Assembly (NCBI RefSeq): GCF_007741475.1
Contig: NZ_CP036261.1
Span: 2,790,001-2,854,000, forward strand
From: Rosistilla ulvae
GTDB lineage: Bacteria; Planctomycetota; Planctomycetia; Pirellulales; Pirellulaceae
Direction: 5' to 3'
Length of the DNA stretch: 64,000 bases
Shown: piece by piece, positions 37,501 through 45,745 of the stretch
Position numbering within the stretch: position 1 is the first letter of the stretch
Layout of the letters: each line of letters opens with the position of its first letter
Made by a program: the position numbers and the translations under genes
Notes under the pieces: model-generated
Told to the model about the DNA's origin: nothing
The model's input: the letters and a program-made list of their open reading frames with translations, nothing else
Databases searched by the model: none

Positions 37501-38033
37501 TGTTCGGTGCGGACAACCCGCATGCCTCGACCGCCGCCCCCTTTGGACGCTTTCAACATCACCGGATATCCGACCGCTGCGGCCTGTTGGATCGCGTCAT
37601 CGAGGTCGCGGAGGGCTTGATTGGTCCCGCCGAGGACGGGTACGTTGACCTGTTGTGCGATTTTGCGAGCGGCTACTTTGTCGCCGAGCTGTTGCAACGA
37701 ATTGACGCTTGGTCCGACAAATGTAATCCCGGCGTCTTCCAACGCTTGGGCGAAATCGGCTCGTTCGGAAAGGAATCCGTATCCGGGGTGGACCGCGTCG
37801 ATGTCGTGCGTAAGGCAAGTTTGCACGATCGTCGGAATGTCCAAATACGAACGAATCGGTTCGCCCGGCTTGCCGATCTGGTACGCTTCATCGGCTTTGA
37901 AGCGATGCAGGGCGTAACGATCTTCGTAGGAATAGATCGCGACGGTGCGGATTCCCAATTCATGGGCACTGCGAAAAACGCGGGTTGCGATTTCACTGCG
38001 GTTGGCGGCAAGCAATTTTCGGATGGGACGCAT
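34590..38033 (-). CDS. pyc: Pyruvate carboxylase
   Basis: This biotin enzyme makes oxaloacetate from pyruvate, bicarbonate and ATP, refilling the TCA cycle. At 1147 residues it is the single-chain form. The biotin carboxylase domain begins KLLAANRSEIATRVFR and shows GGGGRGMRVV and EVNPRIQVEHTVTEEVTG. The carboxyltransferase barrel follows (LLLTDTTMRDAHQSLLATR), then the metal-binding HFHTHDT region (written IHFHTHDTGGI). The C-terminal biotinyl domain carries LEAMKMET with Lys1112 as the biotin site. ATG 38033 (MRPIRKLLAANRSE) gives the usual length; the frame is open to 38117 but without family sequence. It complements ppdK at 13.3 kb. Confidence 0.97.
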   Translation of the reverse strand: MRPIRKLLAANRSEIATRVFRSAHELGIRTVAIYSYEDRYALHRFKADEAYQIGKPGEPIRSYLDIPTIVQTCLTHDIDAVHPGYGFLSERADFAQALEDAGITFVGPSVNSLQQLGDKVAARKIAQQVNVPVLGGTNQALRDLDDAIQQAAAVGYPVMLKASKGGGGRGMRVVRTEQELAANFEQAQRESLTAFGSDEVFVERFVERARHIEVQLLGDQHGNLLHLFERDCSVQRRHQKVVELAPAPNLPAETRQALCDAALAIGNKVGYENAGTVEFLLDVDSGDFFFIEVNPRIQVEHTVTEEVTGIDLVKSQILVASGLSLTDAELSLPPQDEIKTVGFAMQCRVTTEDPANQFLPDYGRITHYRSAGGLGIRLDAGSAFSGAVVNPFYDSMLVKVSARGRTLAESASRMERCLQEFRIRGVKTNIPFLVRLIKNDQFLSGNATTRLIDTTPDLFNLPNRRDRATKLLKYLGETIVNGNPLVLDRPVATRRLPAPVPEIPVAAKRPEGSRDVFLKSGVTGLVDWINNQSSLLLTDTTMRDAHQSLLATRVRSFDMLQIAPAYSQYASELFSLEMWGGATFDTSMRFLNECPWNRLVDLRAAVPNILFQMLLRASNAVGYTNYPDNVVQLFVKEAASAGMDVFRVFDALNWVPNMRVAMDAVIEAGGICEASICYTGDIQDPARTKYSLNYYVDLAKELEKLGAHLLAIKDMAGLLKPQAARTLVKALKENVGIPIHFHTHDTGGIQGASILAAADEGLQIADAALAPLSGGTSQVNLNTLVEALRNTPRASKLSTEALTSLATYWQAAREFYTPFESLVLPATGDLYEHEMPGGQYTNLFQQARALGLSDRWAEVCKTYASCNTLLGDIVKVTPTSKAVGDLALFMVANELTADDVLQAEKPIAFPASVVDLVGGRMGQPPGGFPERMLEVVLQGETPVTGRPGESMPPADIAAAKAEAKELVGSDADRYAASILLYPKVFRDYADYRREFGDVSHIPTPNFFYGQQPGEEIAVDIEPGKRLIVKYLATGQPHPDGHRTVFFELNGQPREIEVIDKALEPENAKAVKADPSDPAHIAANMPGMVVSVAVCEGDKVQAGQKLLVLEAMKMETTIAAPHKGTVGKLVVKPGSQVDTGDLVVILDS

Positions 38034-38295
38034 TGGGAATTCAGTGGTTCGTGGGGGCGAAACATGAAGCGATCGGTGGCGGATCGCACGTTGGGAGCCT
38101 TTTTTATAGTGAGCCATCGCCCCGCCGGGGAGGTCGGAGGGTTATAAATATTGGTTGTGTGTCGCCCGTCGAGCGGCGGCGCGCTGAAATCGTGGAGGCG
38201 AGAAGAGCAAAGCCGCTTAGAATGAGTTGTATGCATCCAGCCCGGCTGCCGCGGTCTAGGGATTAGGGCCCGCCCACCTGAAAAATGAGTCGACT

Positions 38296-40236
38296 ATGAT
38301 CAATTGCTTTCGATATATGCGTCGCGTGCTCCTGTGGTTCGCCGTCTTGTTCGCTGTCGCGGCGAATTCTTCCCGGGGGCAAGATCTGCTGGCGTTCGAA
38401 TCGCAGGAAGTCAGCGATTTGGAAACGGATCTCCCGACGATCGAAAAAGCGTTCCCGACCCAGATCGACGACTTTCGCGAACTCGAATCGATACTTCAAC
38501 CACTCGCCGCCAAGGCGATCGCTGCCACGGTAGGTGTTCGTTTGGGCGATGCTTATGCAAGTGGCGTGATCGTCAGCGCTAGCGGGTATGTCTTGACCGC
38601 CGCGCACGTCAGCGGTTCGCCGGGGCGAACTGTCCAGTTGACTCTTTCCGATGGTCGAAAGGTGCGGGGCAAAACGCTCGGGCAGAACACCGATGTCGAC
38701 GGGGCGTTGATCAAGATCGATAGTCCAGGGCCGTGGCCTTTTCTGCCGGTGGCCGGCCCGAAGACGACGACAAAACCGGGGGATTGGTGTTTGGCTACTG
38801 GACATCCCGGCGGTTACGATCAAAAACGCTCCGCCCCGCTGCGATTGGGCCGCGTCATTTCGGTCAATGGATACCGCTTGCGGAGCGATTGTCCGATCGA
38901 ACCGGGAGATTCGGGGGGGCCGTTGGTCGACCTACGCGGATATGTGATCGGTGTCCACAGTCGGATTTATAATGATGCGACCGGCAACCTTCACGTTCCG
39001 ATCGTGACCTATCGACGGACATGGGAGCGGTTGAAGGACAGTCAGGTTTCGGTGTTGGGACCTGCAAGTAGCTTTTTGGCTCAGTTTGATTTCGATCAGG
39101 ACGGACGTTTAACGCTGACCGAACTGCCCGATGGGCCACGCCGCGACGCCTACCTGCGATTGGCCAAAACGTATGATTTTGACGCCGAACAACCGCAGGA
39201 GATAAGCGATCTGCGATCGCGGATCGGTTTGGATCTATCCAAGCGTCGAAACGTGCAACTCGAGCGCCCCGGCCAGATGCTGTTCGACAGCCCCGGTGAA
39301 CTCGATGCCCTCAGCAAGCATCACTATACACGCGGGCTGGCTGCACTGAACGTGCTGCGGAACGCGACGGAAGAGGCGAGCCGTTGGACGGTCGATGTGC
39401 TGGTCGATGGAGAGCAGGTCGCGACCGGAACGATTCTCGACAGCGATGGATGGGTCGTGACGAAGGCGAGCGAGTTGGAAGCGGTCGTCGATCGCCAATG
39501 GATCACATGCCACTTGTTCGACAGCGAACGCTATCGGGCGAAGCTTGTCCAAGTCGATCGGCAGTACGATCTGGCCTGGCTGAAAATCGATGCGACCGAC
39601 CTGTCGGCGGTTCAATGGAAGACCGACGGCGCGGCGGCGGTTGGGCAATGGGTGATCAGCACCAGCCGCGGCCGCACACCATTGTCCGCCGGCGTGATCA
39701 GCGTCCCTGCCCGCGAGATCCGATCGACACCTGGTTTCATGGGCGTCGGTGGATCGCCGACGCGCCCCGATGCTTATGTCGAATCGATTGTCAAAGGTAG
39801 TGGCGCCGACCGTTCGGTTCTCCGAGTGGGAGACGTGATCCTAGCCGTCAACGGTGTCAACATCTCCAGCTTCGCGGCCCTCACCACCGAAGTGCGACGT
39901 TTTGTGGGGGGGGATGTGATCAAATTGCGGGTCCGTCGCGATGCCCGCGAGATGACCGTCGCGGTGCGATTGGGGCATCGGTCCGATCCCAAGTCGCAGG
40001 ACGACGCGGCGATGGCGGGGCGGTTGAGCGAGCGACGCGATGGGTTCCCGTTTGCTGTGACGCACGATAGCGTCCTGTTGCCCGAGGAGTGCGGTGGACC
40101 GTTAATCGATCTCGATGGCAAGGCCGTTGGGATCAATATCGCGCGGTCGCAGCGGACCGGGACGCTAGCGTTGACGTCCGAGACGGTGGAGCGATTGTTC
40201 CGTACGATCAAGCAGCGGTTCGCAACGGCGGAATAG
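38296..40236 (+). CDS. Secreted trypsin-like/HtrA-type serine protease with EF-hand and a degenerate second protease lobe containing PDZ
   Basis: This 646-residue exported protein has a signal peptide ending ...AANSSRG. The first protease domain has a full triad: His104 in LTAAHV, Asp135 in DVDGALIK and Ser206 in PGDSGGPL. A canonical EF-hand loop follows (DFDQDGRLTLTE, residues 265-276). A second protease-like lobe starts near residue 355 (GTILDSDGWVVTKASE, without the His). It continues through a PDZ domain (about 490-560), then resumes with EECGGPLIDLDGKAVG, where Cys599 replaces the serine. Thus the second lobe is probably inactive and regulatory. It likely acts in envelope quality control or extracellular proteolysis. 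ATG 38296 gives a normal signal peptide. Confidence 0.88.
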   Translation: MINCFRYMRRVLLWFAVLFAVAANSSRGQDLLAFESQEVSDLETDLPTIEKAFPTQIDDFRELESILQPLAAKAIAATVGVRLGDAYASGVIVSASGYVLTAAHVSGSPGRTVQLTLSDGRKVRGKTLGQNTDVDGALIKIDSPGPWPFLPVAGPKTTTKPGDWCLATGHPGGYDQKRSAPLRLGRVISVNGYRLRSDCPIEPGDSGGPLVDLRGYVIGVHSRIYNDATGNLHVPIVTYRRTWERLKDSQVSVLGPASSFLAQFDFDQDGRLTLTELPDGPRRDAYLRLAKTYDFDAEQPQEISDLRSRIGLDLSKRRNVQLERPGQMLFDSPGELDALSKHHYTRGLAALNVLRNATEEASRWTVDVLVDGEQVATGTILDSDGWVVTKASELEAVVDRQWITCHLFDSERYRAKLVQVDRQYDLAWLKIDATDLSAVQWKTDGAAAVGQWVISTSRGRTPLSAGVISVPAREIRSTPGFMGVGGSPTRPDAYVESIVKGSGADRSVLRVGDVILAVNGVNISSFAALTTEVRRFVGGDVIKLRVRRDAREMTVAVRLGHRSDPKSQDDAAMAGRLSERRDGFPFAVTHDSVLLPEECGGPLIDLDGKAVGINIARSQRTGTLALTSETVERLFRTIKQRFATAE

Positions 40237-40488
40237 CCGATGTGTCCCAAGCGGAATGCGAGCTTTCAAAATTGAGCCGTTTGCCATTGAGATGGGCGAA
40301 AGCGTTGGTTTTGCAGGATTTGCAGGCAATTCTTGGTTGACATTTGCCCGCTCTTGGCGTCAATGGCCTATACACTGGCACTCGGGGGATTAACAATTGC
40401 TTGAGGCAGCAATCGCGCTGGCAAAGCTCGTGCCGTCGAGTCCTCTCGATCCTGCCACTTTTCGCATCACCACCATGAGGAGACATGA

Positions 40489-41232
40489 ATGAGTGGGTAC
40501 GACGCCTTCAGCGACGACTACTATATGAACATGCATCTATCCACCGAGCTGGATATGCCGCGTGATCGGGAGTCGGTGATGCACTTCTTCGAGCAGATCC
40601 AGCGTCGCTATCCGTCGATGCAAAACTTCTACGCTCGCGAGAAGAACGAATTTGTCCTGGAAGAGGACAAGGAGTCGGGGCAATACAATTGGGCTTCAGT
40701 CGAAGCGCGACGCGTTAGTTGCGGCGGAGTGAACCCCAAGAATATCGACGATTTGGTCGCCCAGCATCGCTCGGTGCTCGAAACCGCACCTTACGCGCTC
40801 TCGATCAGCCCGCTGGAATGCGAATCGTTGAGCGTGATGTTTGGATTCGACTTCACCTTTCGCGGCAACCAAAACGAATTGCTAGCCGAAGCGTTGGGCG
40901 TATTGCCGGCGTTTGAGAAGGCGCTCGAAGTCCCTGGGATCTCATTGCTGTCGCACGAACCGTCGATCCAGTTTGCGTTGGACGATCAGTGTCGCACGCA
41001 GTGCCGGATCGGATTCGAGACCCGCACGACGGCTTATCAGATCCGGACCACCGATTTTTCCGAAGATCAATTGAGCGTCTATCTGACGGTTCGCCGTTTT
41101 GACAGTCTCAGCGTCGGGCAGAGCTTTGCCGAAGAGTACGGTCGCTTGGCCGCGTTGGGACGCGATCTGGTCGACGAATACTTGATCGAAAACGTGCTCC
41201 GCCCACTGCAACAGACGATCGCCTTGCACTGA
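40489..41232 (+). CDS. Conserved unknown cytoplasmic protein
   Basis: This 247-residue protein belongs to no family that I recognise. There is no signal peptide or membrane helix. It begins MSGYDAFSDDYYMNMHLSTEL and has RDRESVMHFFEQIQRRYPSMQNFYAREKNEF in sequence (a helical region at about residues 25-55). The beta-rich middle is unremarkable (SVMFGFDFTFRGNQNELL, RIGFETRTTAYQIR), and a long C-terminal helix follows (FAEEYGRLAALGRDLVDEYL). ATG 40489 has a strong GAGGAG Shine-Dalgarno sequence. The sober composition and good ribosome site support a real gene. A planctomycete-specific family is likely; the function is unknown. Confidence 0.78.
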   Translation: MSGYDAFSDDYYMNMHLSTELDMPRDRESVMHFFEQIQRRYPSMQNFYAREKNEFVLEEDKESGQYNWASVEARRVSCGGVNPKNIDDLVAQHRSVLETAPYALSISPLECESLSVMFGFDFTFRGNQNELLAEALGVLPAFEKALEVPGISLLSHEPSIQFALDDQCRTQCRIGFETRTTAYQIRTTDFSEDQLSVYLTVRRFDSLSVGQSFAEEYGRLAALGRDLVDEYLIENVLRPLQQTIALH

Positions 41233-41255
41233 CGAATCGTCCGTTCGGTTGCCGG

Positions 41256-41270
41256 CTCGCCAGTGGCGAG
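41256..41270. terminator. Short hairpin between convergent genes
   Basis: CTCGCC-AGT-GGCGAG forms a perfect 6-bp stem just after the unknown gene at 40489-41232, facing the lipoprotein gene. There is no T run, so termination is only possible. Confidence 0.3.
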
Positions 41271-41317
41271 CGTGTCGTTGGCCCGTCAGGCTTGCATGCT
41301 TTCATCCCGCTGACGTG

Positions 41318-41956
41318 CTAGCGGATGACGGGAGCTTCGGTATCCAAAGGGACGCCCGATTCGGACCCCGGAGCGGTCGCCTGCAGCGTTGGCTGTTGGC
41401 CGGCAGGGTTCGCTTGGGGTTGGAACATCGCGGCGAGATCGCTGCCGTTTTCAAAGTCGACGACAATCGGAGCGTCGCCGGTCGCCTGGCCGATCACCAG
41501 ACCGGAGATCTTCCAGTTGCCCGCTTCCTGTTGAACCGCCCATACGACTTCGAACGTTTGCGATTCGCCCGATTCGGAAGGTTCGGTCCAGTGCGAATGG
41601 ACCAATGCGGCATCGGTTTGCCCCGGGACGGGTTCGCTACGGGTGACTTCAAATTTCGCGTCGGGCGAACCGATCGGCTGCATCACCAATCCGGTGCGAC
41701 GGAATTCATCGCGAGCTTTGGTCGTTACCAAGCTGAGCGATTCGGTGTCCGAGCCGCCGCGACGCATGGCGTCGAGAAACTGGCTGACCACATTGGCGGC
41801 CGGGGTCATGTCGACGGCTGGCTTGGGAGCGGGGGAGGCTGCAGGATTTTGGCTAGCATTGTTTTCGGCGACCGGCGCACTGCTAGAGCCGCAACCGACA
41901 ACCATCGACAAAGCCAACAGGGTCAATCCTAGACCGGTTTGTTTGCTCAAAGTCAT
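41318..41956 (-). CDS. Lipoprotein of unknown function
   Basis: This 212-residue protein has a lipoprotein signal peptide with lipobox SMVVGC (MTLSKQTGLGLTLLALSMVV, Cys22). It should be lipidated and held at the membrane. A Ser/Ala/Pro/Asn-rich linker (about 23-48) leads to a compact domain: VVSQFLDAMRRGGSDTESLS, AALVHSHWTEPSES, QTFEVVWAVQQEAGNWKISG. The domain resembles small NTF2-like/DUF4878-type folds found in lipoproteins. A disordered tail rich in Gln, Ala and Pro follows. The identification of the lipid anchor is solid. The role is unknown. Confidence 0.82.
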   Translation of the reverse strand: MTLSKQTGLGLTLLALSMVVGCGSSSAPVAENNASQNPAASPAPKPAVDMTPAANVVSQFLDAMRRGGSDTESLSLVTTKARDEFRRTGLVMQPIGSPDAKFEVTRSEPVPGQTDAALVHSHWTEPSESGESQTFEVVWAVQQEAGNWKISGLVIGQATGDAPIVVDFENGSDLAAMFQPQANPAGQQPTLQATAPGSESGVPLDTEAPVIR

Positions 41957-42239
41957 AGTTTAACTGTTTGTCTGAATTCCAGGGGGGCGAGCGCTCGCAC
42001 GGACAGGGGGAATCGTTTTTTGCTTGGAGGCAGATCAGCCGCGGCGCGATAGATCACGGTTCGTTGGAGAACCGGACGCTAGCGCGTGCCAGCTGATACC
42101 GTCAACTGAAACACCGATTTGCCCTGCTCGCTTAGGTAGCGCTGAAGATTCCGGCAATCGAATTGCCGCCAGAGATGTGTGGTATGCAATTCAAACGGCC
42201 GCGGTCAACCTCGATTTCCCCGCCGCAACCGTTGAAAAT

Positions 42240-43001
42240 TCATCGCCAGCAGAGCAGCTGGGTCTGGGTTGGTCGGGCTGTCGCTTGCCACTGGGCCAGA
42301 TGGGGTGGCAGGGCGAATTCGTAATCCCGCTGTTGCGCGTCGACGGTAAAACCGGCGGCGGTCAATTGTTGCGTGATCGCATCGACGGAATTCTCCGCCA
42401 ATGTGGCTGGCGTCTCGTGCACCTCGACATAGATCGCATGGATCTGCGGCAATTGGTGGGCGATCTCTTGCAAAACCGCTTGCTCGCTCCCCTCGATATC
42501 CAGTTTCAGAAAGTCGATCTGTTGGTCGGCGATCAGGGGGGAAAGCCTGCGGCAGGCAACCGTTCGGCTGGTCGAACCCGGTCGTTCGGCCCAGCCCGCG
42601 TTCAACGAGTTGCCACGTCCATCGGCGGTTGGCGCCAGGTCGCCGTAGAATGTCGCCTGGCCATCGCAATCGCTGACGGCCGCTTCGATACAGCGAACAC
42701 CGGGAAGGTCGTTAACGTCGACATTCCGCTGCAATGACGCGAAGGCAAACGGGTCGGGCTCGAAGCAAATGATCTTGGCGTGTGGCCAGCGAACCTTGCA
42801 TTCGAGCATCGTCACGCCGATGTTCGCACCGCAATCGATAAACAGTGCGTCGTCGGCGCGAGGGGTGAAGAAGGCGGGGAATTCGTCCGCCTCGCGACAC
42901 ATCGACTCCATCGCCTCGGCGTCGTTGTAGTGCAGCCGGTAGCCGCGAAATCGTGTGACTCGAGAAATGGGAAAGGCTCCTGCCGCTGCGAGGCTGATCA
43001 A
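42240..43001 (-). CDS. FkbM-family methyltransferase
   Basis: This 253-residue SAM-dependent methyltransferase has the SAM loop FIDCGANIGVTMLECK, the acidic end of strand 2 (IICFEPDPFAF), and the FkbM signature DFLKLDIEGSEQAVLQE. FkbM enzymes methylate hydroxyl groups of sugars and natural products; polysaccharide methylation fits the EPS genes nearby. The start is a TTG at 43001 overlapping the panB stop (TTGA), which suggests translational coupling. No ATG lies before the conserved region. Coupling to panB, a coenzyme-A pathway gene, has no obvious metabolic sense. Confidence 0.85.
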   Translation of the reverse strand: MISLAAAGAFPISRVTRFRGYRLHYNDAEAMESMCREADEFPAFFTPRADDALFIDCGANIGVTMLECKVRWPHAKIICFEPDPFAFASLQRNVDVNDLPGVRCIEAAVSDCDGQATFYGDLAPTADGRGNSLNAGWAERPGSTSRTVACRRLSPLIADQQIDFLKLDIEGSEQAVLQEIAHQLPQIHAIYVEVHETPATLAENSVDAITQQLTAAGFTVDAQQRDYEFALPPHLAQWQATARPTQTQLLCWR

Positions 43002-43795
43002 AATTGATGTTCGGGGCCGGGATAGGCTCCGCTTTTCACTTCTTTAGAATAAGCTTGCACCGCCGACACGATCTGGCCGCGGACGTCGCTGTATTGCTTG
43101 ACAAATCGCGGCATATATCCGCTGGTGAATCCGATCAGATCGTTCGTGACCAAAACCTGGCCGTCGACATCTCCGCCGGCGCCGATTCCGATCGTGGGAA
43201 CTTGGACTGCCGCGGTGATCTGAGCGGCGATGTCGCTCGGCACGCATTCGATCAGAACCGAAAACGCCCCCGCATCGGCAGCCGCTTGGGCATCGGCGAT
43301 CAACCGATCGGCATCGCGTTGGACGCGGTATCCGCCATCGATATGGATGTTCTGCGGCCGCAAGCCGACGTGGGCCATCACGGGGATGCCAGCGGTCACC
43401 AAGGCTTCGATCCGATGGGCCTGCTCGCTTCCCCCTTCCAGCTTGACCGCCCGACAGCGTGTTTCCTTCAAAATCCGGGCTCCCGCAGCAAGCGTGCGGT
43501 CGAGATCCAGCTGGCCTTCGGGAAAGGGCAGATCGACGACCACCAGAGCCCGCCGCGCCGCGCGGCCGACCATTTCGGCGTGATAGATCATCTGATCCAG
43601 CGTCACCGGCAGGGTGGTATCGTGCCCCTGCACGACCATCGCCAAACTATCGCCGACCAGCAGGACATCGATCCCCGCGTCGTCCAAAGCGCGCGCTGTC
43701 GGAAAATCGTAAGCGGTCAGCATGGCGATCCGCTCTCCCTTGGCTGCCATCTTTGCAAGCGTTTGGGTTGTGACGGGGCTTGTTGTTTCGGACAT
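42998..43795 (-). CDS. panB: 3-methyl-2-oxobutanoate hydroxymethyltransferase
   Basis: PanB transfers a hydroxymethyl group from methylene-tetrahydrofolate to 2-oxoisovalerate, giving ketopantoate for pantothenate and CoA. The 265-residue product has AMLTAYDFPTARALDDAGID, DVLLVGDSLAMVVQGHDTT, the ketoacid/metal-binding DLPFPEG, and VKLEGGSEQ. The later block GIPVMAHVGLRPQ follows, then IGIGAGGDVDGQVLVTNDL. Length and motifs match the family. ATG 43795. The substrate 2-oxoisovalerate comes from the ilv pathway seen at 21-23 kb. FkbM follows with an overlapping start. Confidence 0.96.
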   Translation of the reverse strand: MSETTSPVTTQTLAKMAAKGERIAMLTAYDFPTARALDDAGIDVLLVGDSLAMVVQGHDTTLPVTLDQMIYHAEMVGRAARRALVVVDLPFPEGQLDLDRTLAAGARILKETRCRAVKLEGGSEQAHRIEALVTAGIPVMAHVGLRPQNIHIDGGYRVQRDADRLIADAQAAADAGAFSVLIECVPSDIAAQITAAVQVPTIGIGAGGDVDGQVLVTNDLIGFTSGYMPRFVKQYSDVRGQIVSAVQAYSKEVKSGAYPGPEHQF

Positions 43796-44071
43796 ATCTC
43801 TCCCAGTTTGCCACGAGAGGCCACGATCTGGATGCCCAGTTTATCAGGGCTTCCTGGGTCCGCCCGAGCGGGGTGTTTTGGTAAGTTTTGAGGCCTAGGC
43901 TGCCTATTCTCAATGTTCCGGTTGTTCCACCGGTTTCAAATGCAACGGTAATTCGTTCGCCTGATTCGATGGTTATACCGGTTGTAACACACCGATCTGA
44001 ATTAGGCACGATGCCGTTTCGTATTGTGCCGCCTAACCCCGTTTTTCGGTTCGGATCACGAGTGTCAACGG

Positions 44072-45736
44072 ATGAACTCCAAGATATCTGCCGCCAAGGC
44101 TCGAAACATCACATTGCTGGCAGCTCTGCTGAGCTCGCCAGCAGTGATCGCCGCCGACCGGTTGGACGATTGGTCGAGCCCGCGCCCCATTAAATATGCT
44201 GCCAGCAGTTCGTACAGCGCTCAAACCCAATCCCCATTGCCAGGCGCCGCCGCGCCGCGAGAGGGATCGTCCGAGCATTCTCAGGCTGCTGCGCTGTTGT
44301 CCGAGTCGACGATCGTACCGCGACCCCCCGAACCGCCGTTGAGCACGGAATCGGTGGTGGATGCGGCGGCAACGCCCGTTGCGCAGCGGGGGCTCTTCCC
44401 CGCAGCCGAGCCGATGCGGCCGGAGCATGTCGGCATACTGACCTCCCCCGTGGCAGTGTCGACTCCGACGAACGATCCAGCTCGCGACGGCAACGCCTAC
44501 CCATACCGCAACCCCGCCACCACCACGCCCGCGGTACGACGCGATCGGATCGCTGCGTCATCGATGCATCTTGCAGCGGCGCAGCGTCCCGAACCGACAT
44601 ACGCTGCGGAGCCTGCGAACGCGGCCCCCGTGGAGCGAGCGTCGCAATCGGTGCTGGACGTCGCATCGCTGCAAGGACAGACGCCAACCGGATACCAACC
44701 GATGGATGCAATGCCACCGTCGCTGCAGTTGCAACCGGCAATGCCTCCGGCTCGATCAACCTCTACTTCGCAAACCGTGGCCGTCGAACAGCCGTTGTTG
44801 CCCGTCCCCAACGTCGGAACGAAAACGGTATCAAATTGGCAATTGGGACGCTTGGCTTCGCAAAAGATTGCACAGGCCGAAGAACTGCTGTCGCGTCAAT
44901 CGCCGATGGCGGCTCGTCAACAAGCGATCGAAGCGTTGCACCTGATCGCCCAATCGACCGATGAGACGACGCGAAGCAGCGAAGGGACCGAAGCGCTGAC
45001 GCAAGCCTTGACCGCGATCCGCGAAGCGTCCGACTTTTTGGGCCGGTTTGGTGTTGTCGATGCGACCGCGATGCAGCGGCTTGTCGATTCGCATTCCACG
45101 CTCGTCCTCAAACGCTGCGACTTGGAACAGGTAACTCCCCTGCGAGCCGCCGACGTCTATTACGAATTCGCACGCGGTCGCTTTGTCGACGCCGTCGCTG
45201 GTTGGGCTCCCGCGTCGCGGGCGCTGATCATCGTGGCGAAAACCGAACCCTTGACCGCTGATGTTGGCGACAGCAACCTGTCGGCAGCTCAGGTCTGCTG
45301 CCTGCGATCGGCGATCGCTTGCGATCCCGACAACGCGGTCGCCGCCAACGAACTGGGGCATGAATTGCTCGCCCTGGGAATGTTCGATGAAGCCCGTTGG
45401 GCCCTGGAACACAGCTACGCCAAACAGCCCTCGACCGCCGCGCTGCAAAACCTCGCCGAACTGCATCGTGTGACGGGCAACATGGAACTGGCTCAAGCCT
45501 GTGCGACCAATCTTGCTCTGCTGCAAAGCCAGCAGCCACGCGTCGCCCAAGTGGTGCAATTAACACCATCGCAGTTCGCTCAAATGTCGCCTCAAGTGAT
45601 GTCGCCTGGAACGCCACAGGTCGCCGCCGCAGGAGAACCACCGGTATCTCCGCACGTTCAACAAACCAACCCCGAACCGCAGCAGCAAGGCCGCGTGGCC
45701 AGCACTTTTGACCGTGTCAAAGGGATCTTTCGCTAG
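44072..45736 (+). CDS. Secreted TPR-like protein preceding the polysaccharide export gene
   Basis: This 554-residue protein has a signal peptide (MNSKISAAKARNITLLAALL, cleavage after AVIAA). A long low-complexity Pro/Ala/Ser/Thr-rich region (about 40-255) is probably disordered. The C-terminal part is helical with TPR-like repeats: SCAIACDPDNAVAANELGHE-type pairs (ANELGHELLALGMFDEARWA, then TAALQNLAELHRVTGNMELA). A Pro/Gln-rich tail ends in FDRVKGIFR. ATG 44072 is chosen because the upstream frame does not look coding. It lies only 9 bp before the Wza-like gene, so the two are surely co-transcribed, and an envelope scaffold for exopolysaccharide export is a reasonable inference. Confidence 0.8.
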   Translation: MNSKISAAKARNITLLAALLSSPAVIAADRLDDWSSPRPIKYAASSSYSAQTQSPLPGAAAPREGSSEHSQAAALLSESTIVPRPPEPPLSTESVVDAAATPVAQRGLFPAAEPMRPEHVGILTSPVAVSTPTNDPARDGNAYPYRNPATTTPAVRRDRIAASSMHLAAAQRPEPTYAAEPANAAPVERASQSVLDVASLQGQTPTGYQPMDAMPPSLQLQPAMPPARSTSTSQTVAVEQPLLPVPNVGTKTVSNWQLGRLASQKIAQAEELLSRQSPMAARQQAIEALHLIAQSTDETTRSSEGTEALTQALTAIREASDFLGRFGVVDATAMQRLVDSHSTLVLKRCDLEQVTPLRAADVYYEFARGRFVDAVAGWAPASRALIIVAKTEPLTADVGDSNLSAAQVCCLRSAIACDPDNAVAANELGHELLALGMFDEARWALEHSYAKQPSTAALQNLAELHRVTGNMELAQACATNLALLQSQQPRVAQVVQLTPSQFAQMSPQVMSPGTPQVAAAGEPPVSPHVQQTNPEPQQQGRVASTFDRVKGIFR

Positions 45737-45745
45737 GAATCATTG

